Positions 9,079-15,430 of a DNA stretch of 63,565 nucleotides are shown here, in pieces. The notes under the pieces are model-generated. The model saw nothing but the letters and a program-made list of their open reading frames with translations. It did not search any database and was not told where the DNA came from. The stretch is taken from contig JAFRBA010000236.1 in NCBI GenBank assembly GCA_017405115.1, positions 1-63,565 on the forward strand. The letters run 5' to 3'. Both the position numbers and the translations under genes were made by a program. The number at the start of each line of letters is the position of its first letter. Within the stretch, counting starts at the first letter, position 1. This DNA is from Kiritimatiellia bacterium (GTDB lineage: Bacteria > Verrucomicrobiota > Kiritimatiellia > RFP12 > UBA1067).

Positions 9079-9092
9079 ATGGCCTCGCGGCG

Positions 9093-9160
9093 GATTTTAC
9101 CCACAAGCGAATGCGCGGGATTCGAGCGCGTCGACGCGGGAGCGCAAGGCGCGACGGCTA
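9093..9160. repeat. 70-bp direct repeat, right copy
   Basis: Second copy of the repeat at 8282-8352, same orientation. It lies between the toxin promoter and the 3' end of the lysogeny operon. Confidence 0.8.
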
Positions 9161-9175
9161 TTGTGACATGACAAC

Positions 9176-9484
9176 TTAGTCAACATCATTAGTAGTTGAT
9201 AATTTTTCGTCTACTATTTTCTCAAGCTCAATTGTCGCGTGACTTATAACAGAGGATATCCTAACTTTGGGATTTGACATTGTAAGTCTCTCATAAAGAA
9301 TACCTTTTTGCGTGTCAAAAATCCGAGTTGTTCCCATTTGTCCATCTGGGCTTTCGATTACTTTGTAGGTATATCTTCCAGTATCATTATGGATCTCTCG
9401 AAGAGTCATTCGGAATACGATTGTGCCGATGACGATGCTTGCACCAAGGATCGCGGCCGCGATGATGTTAGGGTTGATTTTCAT
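9176..9484 (-). CDS. small single-pass membrane protein
   Basis: 102 aa. Residues about 6-25 (NIIAAAILGASIVIGTIVF) form one transmembrane helix; the remaining 75 residues are a soluble, probably cytoplasmic or periplasmic small domain with alternating strands. No family recognised. Its start overlaps the last 17 nt of the cyclase-like gene and is preceded by GAGGCG, so the two are translated together. Pairing of a nucleotide cyclase with a small membrane effector is the layout of Pycsar defence systems; this protein is shorter than described Pycsar effectors and its link to that class is only inferred from context. Confidence 0.65.
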   Translation of the reverse strand: MKINPNIIAAAILGASIVIGTIVFRMTLREIHNDTGRYTYKVIESPDGQMGTTRIFDTQKGILYERLTMSNPKVRISSVISHATIELEKIVDEKLSTTNDVD

Positions 9485-10283
9485 AGTTGCGCCTCAACTG
9501 GGTTTCATTATTGGGTTTACACTGGTTCACTTTATTCTGCAAAATAAATGCACGAACGATATTCGAAGTGTTTGCCAACTTCCTGAGAGCGGATTGGGTC
9601 ATTTGCTTTCCGTTAGCGCAAAATTTTTCATAAAGATATTGTTGCCAATCATGCGCATCGGAGAAGATTGAGCATTCAGACGTTGTGCTACTCTCTATTG
9701 TCCAGTTCATGCAAATGTGTGTCTTCCATCCGCACTTGGTCGGCACCTCCAATGGAAGGACAACTGCAACGTTAGAAATTTTGTAGAGTTTGAAGAGAGA
9801 AAAGGCATCTGGAGTAATAACAACACCAGAAAAATCTAATGACTCACTAATCTTCAAGGCGTTAACGAAAGGCTTTCCAACTATTAAATCTTTAGATGTG
9901 TAGGCATAACCAATGTCAATGCATCCGCGAATCGGATATCCGCTGACTAAAAACTCATATGTTGCAAATCGAACTTGAAGGAAGAAAGCCATTAATGCAT
10001 CTTTAATGTTTTCTGGCGTTGTATTTTGCAGATCGCATACAATTACCATCGTGTCTGAAAAATTGTATATCGTTGTGGTTGCTTTCAGCACGGAAGAAAA
10101 CTTTTCCATAAATTCCAATCCACGCGATTCCTCAAAAAACTTCCTGGTGGATTGTTCGGCGGCCTCAAACGTTTGTTTTATAGACGATGCAATTGACATC
10201 ACATTTTTAGGTGTCGCTTTTTGCATGAGTGCAGAAACGCCAAGAATGTCAAGGGTTGCTACAAGCATATTGTTATCGTCCAT
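9468..10283 (-). CDS. class III nucleotide cyclase-like protein
   Basis: 271 aa. The order of motifs matches the class III cyclase fold: ATLDILGVSALM with a metal-ligand Asp at 12, FSDTMVIV with the second Asp at 77, then IRGCIDIGYAY (119-128), LIVGKPFVNALKISESL and GVVITPDAF. Membrane segments are absent, so it is cytoplasmic. Such domains make cAMP, cGMP or, in Pycsar systems, cCMP/cUMP; the substrate cannot be read here and a degenerate, inactive member is possible. It overlaps the small gene upstream by about 11 nt and the membrane-protein gene downstream by 17 nt, in an operon that starts with the phage repressor and would be on in the lysogen. That setting suits a superinfection-exclusion or defence gene. 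Confidence 0.6.
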   Translation of the reverse strand: MDDNNMLVATLDILGVSALMQKATPKNVMSIASSIKQTFEAAEQSTRKFFEESRGLEFMEKFSSVLKATTTIYNFSDTMVIVCDLQNTTPENIKDALMAFFLQVRFATYEFLVSGYPIRGCIDIGYAYTSKDLIVGKPFVNALKISESLDFSGVVITPDAFSLFKLYKISNVAVVLPLEVPTKCGWKTHICMNWTIESSTTSECSIFSDAHDWQQYLYEKFCANGKQMTQSALRKLANTSNIVRAFILQNKVNQCKPNNETQLRRNYENQP

Positions 10284-10539
10284 GCGTATGCGCCCTCATT
10301 CCATCAACAATACCCTCTGCAAGAACCATCAGAGCATCATAGCGATCCTCGGCAACGCCGTCCTTTGCAAAGCAAGCTGTATCGTATTCTCCATCTTTTA
10401 GTTTAAGTCCATCGGCTTCGACACTTCCTCGCATGAGTGAAAAGATTGTGGAGAGGACAACCCCACGCTCATACGAATTCAACTTGTCAAGAATCGCCAT
10501 GTGTGAGGCGTTGAGATGTATAGTTATTTCATCATTCAT
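10273..10539 (-). CDS. unknown small protein in lysogeny operon
   Basis: 88 aa from the ATG after AAAGGAACAAAACA. It is mostly helical with an acidic central stretch (GLKLKDGEYDTACFAKDG) and no family I recognise. It follows the repressor gene by 34 nt and its 3' end overlaps the cyclase-like gene start. An upstream in-frame start would add ten residues but lacks a better ribosome-binding site. Confidence 0.6.
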   Translation of the reverse strand: MNDEITIHLNASHMAILDKLNSYERGVVLSTIFSLMRGSVEADGLKLKDGEYDTACFAKDGVAEDRYDALMVLAEGIVDGMRAHTHGR

Positions 10540-10573
10540 TGTTTTGTTCCTTTCTTCGTTTGGTTGCAAGAGG

Positions 10574-10912
10574 CTATTTCACCGCCTCCTGAAGTTCCTC
10601 GAAACCCTTGAGCGCGTGTCCTAAGGCCTTCGAGACCCGCTCGAGCTTCTGTTCGGCCTTGAGGGCGCGGCTATGCCAATCGGTGTTGTTTACACCAAAT
10701 GGATTATCGGAAATGCCGAGCAGCCAATCGGAAGTCACTTCGCAAACGGTGGCGATTCGTCGCAGCGCATCGGCGTTAGGTTGGCGCAACCCCTTTATAT
10801 AGCGGTCTATTGCGGCTTGGTTAAGTGAAACGCGCCGCGCGAATTCGCTGACGCTCCTCTCGCCGATCAGATGGCTAATCCGTTCGGCAAAAATATTTTC
10901 TCCATTCGGCAT
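10574..10912 (-). CDS. phage repressor, Cro/C1-type HTH
   Basis: 112 aa from ATG at 10912; a GTG at 10918 gives 114 aa and sits at better distance from AAGGAG. Residues about 8-70 form an XRE helix-turn-helix (ISHLIGERSVSEFARRVSLNQAAIDRYIKG) followed by the usual IATVCEVTSDWLLG helix. The C-terminal 40 residues are a coiled-coil-like dimer segment; there is no LexA-type peptidase domain, so induction would not be by RecA-stimulated self-cleavage. It is divergent from the early region. The early promoter -35 box overlaps its first codon and a 15-bp palindrome lies between, with an identical palindrome at 6916-6930. Confidence 0.85.
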   Translation of the reverse strand: MPNGENIFAERISHLIGERSVSEFARRVSLNQAAIDRYIKGLRQPNADALRRIATVCEVTSDWLLGISDNPFGVNNTDWHSRALKAEQKLERVSKALGHALKGFEELQEAVK

Positions 10913-10941
10913 TGACACCGCTACTCCTTTTGGTGTATAAT
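10912..10941 (+). promoter_or_regulatory. rightward early promoter (PR-like)
   Basis: TTGACA (10912-10917), 18-bp spacer and TATAAT (10936-10941), a full consensus match. The -35 box overlaps the repressor start codon. The palindromic operator begins 8 nt after the -10 box, over the expected transcription start, which suits repression. Confidence 0.8.
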
Positions 10942-10949
10942 TCCCGTGT

Positions 10950-10964
10950 CTCTGTAAGACAGAG
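10950..10964. promoter_or_regulatory. probable repressor operator at the early promoter
   Basis: CTCTGT-AAG-ACAGAG, perfect 6-bp arms. Same palindrome as 6916-6930 in the other orientation. Placed over the start site of the early promoter and upstream of the divergent repressor gene. Confidence 0.7.
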
Positions 10965-11020
10965 TAAAAACATGATACCACAAAACGCCCGAAAGGGCAA
11001 TGGAAAGAAGGGTCGAAAAG

Positions 11021-11281
11021 ATGAAGATACCGAACGTAGTGGCCGAGGCGATTACCTCGTTGTTAAAGGACTATCGCAATCGAAGCGATTCTACACGTTC
11101 ATTTGAAGCTGCAATGATGGCACTGAAAATCAACATCACTCCAGAGACATACGAATTTTGCATTGCGCTTGAGACGATGTTGCAGCTGACGCATGGCATA
11201 GCTATGCAGCATTTTAAGAATAAGACTTGGAGGAGGCGGCAGAGGATGGCAAGGCTCGAGAAGGCGGCGAAGGAGGGCTGA
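11021..11281 (+). CDS. unknown first early-region protein
   Basis: 86 aa from the ATG at 11021 (AAGG about 10 nt before); an in-frame ATG at 11000 adds seven residues. Helical, with a basic C-terminus (KTWRRRQRMARLEKAAKEG). No family recognised. It is the first gene after the early promoter and operator, the position of Cro/CII-type regulators, but no helix-turn-helix is evident. Confidence 0.55.
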   Translation: MKIPNVVAEAITSLLKDYRNRSDSTRSFEAAMMALKINITPETYEFCIALETMLQLTHGIAMQHFKNKTWRRRQRMARLEKAAKEG

Positions 11282-11389
11282 GGGATGAGCTACGGGGGTA
11301 TCATCTGCACGAAGCCGGGAAACAGAAAACGCTTCTATCACCCGTGGGCGAATGTCATAGTAATCTATACACTGCCATGTGGTGCGAAG

Positions 11390-11884
11390 CTATGTTTTCT
11401 GGCGGAGGACACAGCCATCGCACATGAGGCACACGCCATCAGACAATTCGAGTACAACGCGGGAGCGGACATTGACAGATATGTGCTTTGCGTCACTTGC
11501 GAAGAAGTCGAATTCGATAGATGCCCCGCATTCCAGAAAATGCGGGAGCTTGTCGGGTCTCATGTGCTGGATGGGCGGGAATACGACCGTCAAGCTGTCA
11601 CCATTCAGGTCGAGCCCGATCTGCTTGACGGAAAACCCACGGTCGCCAGTGTTTGTCACGGTGATGGTCGCTGTGGCCCAATCGCCGTTGACTATCGCGA
11701 CAGCTCGGAGAACTGGCTTCCTGCGTTGAAAGCGATAGCTGAAAAATGCGATCACAATTCCTATCACAGTGGCGATGCCAATGTAGTTGTCAGTGACAAA
11801 GCTCCAGACGGCACCGGCCAGCTTTCTGGCCAAGCTGACGTAGTGGCAGACATTGGAGCATCCGATGGCGTAGAGAATGTCCAT
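11390..11884 (-). CDS. membrane-anchored beta-domain protein (inserted moron)
   Basis: 164 aa, encoded against the flow of the early region. A transmembrane helix lies at about 37-57 (YIGIATVIGIVIAFFSYRF), followed by a soluble beta-rich domain (VNGDWATATITVTNTGDRGFS) like an Ig or beta-sandwich fold. The start chosen is the ATG at 11884, which is 6 nt from an extended -10 box TGCTATAAT, giving a leaderless mRNA; the open frame upstream to 11938 is then not used. Function unknown. An autonomous, reversed gene in a phage early region is typical of a moron expressed from the lysogen, for example for superinfection exclusion. The overlapping plus-strand frame at 11285-11941 lacks any such features. 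Confidence 0.65.
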   Translation of the reverse strand: MDILYAIGCSNVCHYVSLARKLAGAVWSFVTDNYIGIATVIGIVIAFFSYRFQRRKPVLRAVAIVNGDWATATITVTNTGDRGFSVKQIGLDLNGDSLTVVFPPIQHMRPDKLPHFLECGASIEFDFFASDAKHISVNVRSRVVLELSDGVCLMCDGCVLRQKT

Positions 11885-11890
11885 AGCGGT

Positions 11891-11899
11891 ATTATAGCA
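11891..11899 (-). promoter_or_regulatory. extended -10 promoter, leaderless
   Basis: Minus strand TGCTATAAT; the start codon of the membrane-protein gene is 6 nt downstream of the box. No convincing -35 box. Confidence 0.6.
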
Positions 11900-11930
11900 T
11901 TTTTCAAAAGGCTGCTTGGAAGGAGGACAA

Positions 11931-12128
11931 ATGAGCACTGACTACGAGGAGGCAGTGATTGCGTTCGCGCAGTCGCTGGAGGCGCCGTGGGGCGACGCAA
12001 AGACGCGCGAAAAGTGCAGGCGAAGGCTCCAGCACCTGTTGACGGTCGAATACGACGACACGCAATATGGGATTGCGATGCTCCGGATTATCCAGGGCTG
12101 CGCAAGAGACGCGGGAATGGAGGGCTGA
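11931..12128 (+). CDS. small unknown early protein
   Basis: 65 aa, helical and rich in charged residues (MSTDYEEAVIAFAQSLEAPW). ATG at 11931 follows GGAAGGAGGACAA, a strong ribosome-binding site. The stop is 3 nt before the HD-domain gene, so they form one operon. Confidence 0.6.
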   Translation: MSTDYEEAVIAFAQSLEAPWGDAKTREKCRRRLQHLLTVEYDDTQYGIAMLRIIQGCARDAGMEG

Positions 12129-12131
12129 ACA

Positions 12132-12707
12132 ATGAAGATAAACGAATACATTGACTGCGACTGTGAGGCCGAGGCCAGGGATTTCCTGAAGCGAGCCGGT
12201 TTGCACACGCTGGAGATCGAGAATCTCAAGGATATCGGCTACTTCACCGCGCCGGCGTCGAAGGGACACCACCTCGCGTGCGCTGGCGGGCTGATGCGGC
12301 ATTCAATCAATGTCAGCAAGATCCTTCTCGGTCTGGCGTCGCACAATATGGACGAACGTTCTTGCTGCAGGATTGGCATGCTGCATGACCTGGTGAAGTG
12401 CTATTGCTATCGGTCTGTGGATGGCGAGGATGGGCGCTACGAATATGTCCAGCCACCATATCCCGGACACGGTGTGGCGTCGGTGCTGATTGCGCTCGAT
12501 TGCGGCTGTGACCTGACGACAAAGGAGAAGACGGCGATTCTCTGGCACATGGGTGCGTTCGGTCTGGACGACAAGGATATGAAGGCATACCGTGAGGCCT
12601 TGAGGTTCTATGGCGAGGAGATGGTTCTGACGCATGCCGCAGATCACCTGGCGTCGATACGAGAGGAGCAGGCTGAAGCAGTGAAAGGAGCAGTGCGCGA
12701 TGAATGA
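12132..12707 (+). CDS. HD-domain phosphohydrolase
   Basis: 191 aa. The N-terminal block YFTAPASKGHHLACAGGLMRHS (written here to show the paired His at 46-47 and 57) and LHDLVK (H85, D86) are the metal-binding signature of HD hydrolases found in many phages, followed by YPGHGVASVLI with a further His. It should hydrolyse a phosphoester such as a nucleotide or cyclic nucleotide; the substrate is not known. The start follows GGAGGGCTGAACA. Its end overlaps the next gene by 8 nt. In principle it could degrade cyclic nucleotides, which is notable given the cyclase-like gene on the other side of the switch, but nothing shows that directly. Confidence 0.75.
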   Translation: MKINEYIDCDCEAEARDFLKRAGLHTLEIENLKDIGYFTAPASKGHHLACAGGLMRHSINVSKILLGLASHNMDERSCCRIGMLHDLVKCYCYRSVDGEDGRYEYVQPPYPGHGVASVLIALDCGCDLTTKEKTAILWHMGAFGLDDKDMKAYREALRFYGEEMVLTHAADHLASIREEQAEAVKGAVRDE

Positions 12708-12915
12708 CACGTGTACGCAGGCCGAGTGCCAGCAGGAAGCGCAGAAGGAATATTGGCCGATGGTCAATCTGCGGATGCCGCCGGAATGCCTGCGGCAGCT
12801 CAAGGACTACGCCGGAAGCCACTACATCGGCGTCTCCGCCGTGATCAGGACTTCGCTGATCCAGACGGGCATCATCACGCCCGCCGAGACGAAATCGGAA
12901 CAGAAGGAGGCATGA
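12700..12915 (+). CDS. ribbon-helix-helix-type DNA-binding protein
   Basis: 71 aa. Residues about 20-60 (VNLRMPPECLRQLKDYAG then HYIGVSAVIRTSLIQTG) fit a ribbon-helix-helix fold as in Arc/CopG regulators. Overlaps the HD gene by 8 nt. Likely an early phage regulator. Confidence 0.6.
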   Translation: MNDTCTQAECQQEAQKEYWPMVNLRMPPECLRQLKDYAGSHYIGVSAVIRTSLIQTGIITPAETKSEQKEA

Positions 12916-12916
12916 C

Positions 12917-13228
12917 ATGGTTAACGACAGGTTCCAGTTCGGCCACGTCTACTGGGCCACGCCCGTTCTAAAGGGCGTGCCGAAGCGCGTGGTCATCATG
13001 ATCGGACGCGAAGCTGGCGCCATGCAGTTCGCCTTCGTCGACGACCTGCGAGCGGCGGACGCTAGCACGATCGACTTCTGTGGCACGGGCCGAGAGTTTT
13101 GCCAGATTAAAGGCCGTGACTACGTGTACAACTGCTCGTGCGCCTGTGAACTTCCCGCGGCGACGGCTGCTGAAATCTACGCCGCCATCAGCGCGACCGT
13201 GAAAGAGAGGCGTGAACATGTTTCTTGA
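12917..13228 (+). CDS. unknown early protein
   Basis: 103 aa with a beta-rich first half (FQFGHVYWATPVLKGVPKRVVIMIG) and several cysteines near 55-78. No family recognised. It starts 1 nt after the preceding stop, with AGGAGGCATGAC ahead, and overlaps the next gene by 11 nt. Confidence 0.55.
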   Translation: MVNDRFQFGHVYWATPVLKGVPKRVVIMIGREAGAMQFAFVDDLRAADASTIDFCGTGREFCQIKGRDYVYNCSCACELPAATAAEIYAAISATVKERREHVS

Positions 13229-13445
13229 CCGGCTGAAGCTAGTCAGCTGCGACAGGGCGAGCCATATCGCCGGCGTCGACTCGAGCGTCATCGCCAATGC
13301 GATGAAGACGTATACGCTCACAAAGGGCCAGCGCGGACTTGCGCACGTGCTGCTGCCAGGACGCAAGAGAGCGCAAATCAGGCTATGCGCCATCGACGAC
13401 TGGCTCTCGCAGCTGGAGGACGACTCCCGATATGTCGAAGTGTAA
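13218..13445 (+). CDS. small HTH protein, excisionase/MerR-like
   Basis: 75 aa from ATG at 13218. SCDRASHIAGVDSSVIANAM is a winged-helix recognition region, followed by a basic wing (LLPGRKRAQIRLCAIDDWLSQL) that matches the AIDxWL ending of excisionase and AlpA-like proteins. It could direct excision or early transcription. Confidence 0.55.
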   Translation: MFLDRLKLVSCDRASHIAGVDSSVIANAMKTYTLTKGQRGLAHVLLPGRKRAQIRLCAIDDWLSQLEDDSRYVEV

Positions 13446-14082
13446 AGACGAGTCGCTGACAGCTCTGCCGGGCTTTGAGGACACGATAACACCGCGTCGT
13501 CCTGGCGAAGCCGACTTGTCGGACGAGAAGCGCTACACGGGCGAAGTCCTCTACCGCGAGCATCCAGGCGTGTTCAAGGCCGTCGCCGCTGCTTTTTTTA
13601 TAGATGGATTGTCTATCCGCGCGACGGCTGCGAGATATCGTGTATCAGTCAACACCGTTCGCGCCATCCGAGACATGGCGCTCGCGAGCGCGTCCACAGA
13701 CGCAGGGCGTGCCGTCCTTTTTATAAAAGCGAAAGCAGACAGGCTGAAAGGAATTGTCCGTACCCGTGCCCTGGAAGTCATCTATGATCGGCTATCTGAC
13801 CCGAAAACAGCAGCGGAAGTCTCAGTAGATACATTGATGAAGATTGCGGAGATAGGGCAAAATAATGAAGATGGAAAGAAGACCACTGTTCCGGCGTCCG
13901 CTGAGGTGATTGACGTTGATGAGTTCGATGATGTCATGAATGGGTTGGAACGGGAAAAAATTTCCGCGCGGACGGACGGCGAGGAATCGGCAGGCGGAAA
14001 TGGCGCGAACGAAGGTGCCGAATGTTCCACGGATAACACTTCAGAAGGGTCTAGCTCATTTGAATTGAGCAACACACCATAG
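13432..14082 (+). CDS. HTH-containing phage protein
   Basis: 216 aa from ATG at 13432, overlapping the preceding gene by 14 nt. Residues about 48-85 (AFFIDGLSIRATAARYRVSVNTVRAIR) make a resolvase-like helix-turn-helix. The last 60 residues are low-complexity Ser/Glu/Gly. It resembles small terminase or Mor-like DNA-binding proteins in layout, but lies far from the large terminase, so a regulator is more likely. Confidence 0.5.
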   Translation: MSKCKDESLTALPGFEDTITPRRPGEADLSDEKRYTGEVLYREHPGVFKAVAAAFFIDGLSIRATAARYRVSVNTVRAIRDMALASASTDAGRAVLFIKAKADRLKGIVRTRALEVIYDRLSDPKTAAEVSVDTLMKIAEIGQNNEDGKKTTVPASAEVIDVDEFDDVMNGLEREKISARTDGEESAGGNGANEGAECSTDNTSEGSSSFELSNTP

Positions 14083-14100
14083 AGAAATAAGGGGTTTATG

Positions 14101-14126
14101 AAAGTTTGTGTAATTCTTTGTGTAAT
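14101..14126. repeat. paired TTGTGTAA octamers, copy 2 (inverted)
   Basis: TTGTGTAA at 14106-14113 and 14118-14125, inside AAAGTTTGTGTAATT which is inverted relative to 6869-6882. Lies in the 207-bp gap between two early genes. Confidence 0.5.
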
Positions 14127-14192
14127 CGGCCGGATAATGGCTAAGTCGGAAGCGCCTGACGTGCGCGGCCACTTAAGCCCCTCCCCTCCCTC

Positions 14193-14230
14193 GGGGGCGG
14201 GGGGGACCCCGGGGGCGGCCGCGCGGGGGG
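14193..14230 (+). other. G-quadruplex-type motif
   Basis: Four G runs of 5, 7, 5 and 6 (14193-14197, 14199-14205, 14211-14215, 14225-14230) separated by 1, 5 and 9 bases, preceded by C-rich sequence that can pair with it. Sits in the gap between the octamer pair and the next gene. Possible replication origin or transcription-control structure. Confidence 0.5.
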
Positions 14231-14289
14231 AGGTCAACTAAAATGTATTCGCAAAGCAAGAACTCTTGAAACGAGAAAGGAGAGCTGCC

Positions 14290-15030
14290 ATGTCAAAGAG
14301 AACGACATTCAAGCGACTGCTGCGTCCGACGCAGACTGAAAAAAAGACGCCGCCGCAGGAACCATGTGAACGCGGAGCGGCTTCTTGTGCACAGGAAGCG
14401 AAGCCGTGGGAACGGGAAGACTTTGAAATGAACCGCGGCGAGGAAATTGGGTCCTCGCCTGCACCTGGACTGTCAGCGGACGCGGACCAGGGTAAGGGTG
14501 ACGTGCCGACAGCTGACGCAGCAGCAGGCCCTGTAGCCTCCGATCCTGGCGACAGCGGCGAGAGCTGCGTCGGCGTCGGCCAGTCCGCTTCGACTTCAGA
14601 GCATGAGCCTATACCATGTATATATACCGACCTTAGCGTCTGCAGGGCGCTTGGAATAAAAAGGCGCGTGCTGGCCGAGGCACGGACTGCGGCGACGAGA
14701 GGGCAGGACTGGGACGCCGTAGGGGACGAGGTCGGCATGACGCCTCGGTGGGTGGCGGACTTCGCGAAGGAGCTTGGAATCTCGCCAGACTTCAACCGTC
14801 TGGAGCCGGTCAGCGGCCGATATGTCTCCGTGAGGCTCGTCGGCACGACGCCGAACAGATGTCTGGTGCAGGTCGAGCTCGAGGCAACGAAGGCGCGGGA
14901 GTTCGCGCGGACGCGGAACATAATGGATCATCCGATTCACTACAGGGAGGTGTTCTGCTGCGAGCGGATAAACCTGCCGACGGATGTGCATCTCGAGTGG
15001 GTTGCGGCACCTAACGAGGTGAAGTACTGA
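14290..15030 (+). CDS. unknown early protein with disordered N-terminus
   Basis: 246 aa from the ATG after AAGGAGAGCTGCC. Residues 1-105 are low-complexity Glu/Pro/Ser/Gly; 110-245 look folded: a helical block (VCRALGIKRRVLAEARTAATRGQDWD) with WVADFAKELGI, then strands (YVSVRLVGTTPNRCLVQVEL). The helical block resembles a helix-turn-helix reading head. No family named. Confidence 0.5.
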   Translation: MSKRTTFKRLLRPTQTEKKTPPQEPCERGAASCAQEAKPWEREDFEMNRGEEIGSSPAPGLSADADQGKGDVPTADAAAGPVASDPGDSGESCVGVGQSASTSEHEPIPCIYTDLSVCRALGIKRRVLAEARTAATRGQDWDAVGDEVGMTPRWVADFAKELGISPDFNRLEPVSGRYVSVRLVGTTPNRCLVQVELEATKAREFARTRNIMDHPIHYREVFCCERINLPTDVHLEWVAAPNEVKY

Positions 15031-15031
15031 C

Positions 15032-15430
15032 ATGGCGAAGTGGTTCGAGGAAGTGCGGCTGGGGAGCCGTCCGCTGGAGGAGATAGGTGCGGCGTTCTAC
15101 GTCCGCGAGATACTGGGCAACAACTGTCTGGTCAACAAGTGGGATCTCCGGGCCGTCTTCGGTGCCGGGTGTGCCGACATGCTTGAGAGGCTGCGGAGAG
15201 ACGGCATCCTCGTGGTGGAGTCCGTCGGCAGCCAGTTGAGGCTGTCCATCGTCGCGCCTGGCGACAAGAAGCGCCGGCGGTGCAAGGAGCTTGTGCAGAT
15301 AAACAGGGCCGTTTCAAAGTTCGAGAAGGGGATTACGCGGGGCAGAGCCCGCGAATCAGGACACGGAGGCCGCGATTCGGGACAGGGCGCGGCGAGGCCG
15401 ACGGGATTGCAGGAAGGGTCATTAGAATGA
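15032..15430 (+). CDS. unknown early protein, winged-helix-like
   Basis: 132 aa, starting right after the preceding TGA. VNKWDLRAVFGAGCADMLERLRRDGILVVESVG resembles a winged-helix DNA-binding segment; the C-terminal third is basic and low-complexity. It overlaps the next gene by 4 nt. Possibly a replication accessory given its neighbour. Confidence 0.45.
   Translation: MAKWFEEVRLGSRPLEEIGAAFYVREILGNNCLVNKWDLRAVFGAGCADMLERLRRDGILVVESVGSQLRLSIVAPGDKKRRRCKELVQINRAVSKFEKGITRGRARESGHGGRDSGQGAARPTGLQEGSLE

Noticed and set aside
11285..11941. 218-aa plus-strand frame
   Set aside because: Overlaps the minus-strand membrane protein, which has a clear transmembrane helix, beta pattern and promoter; the plus frame has none.
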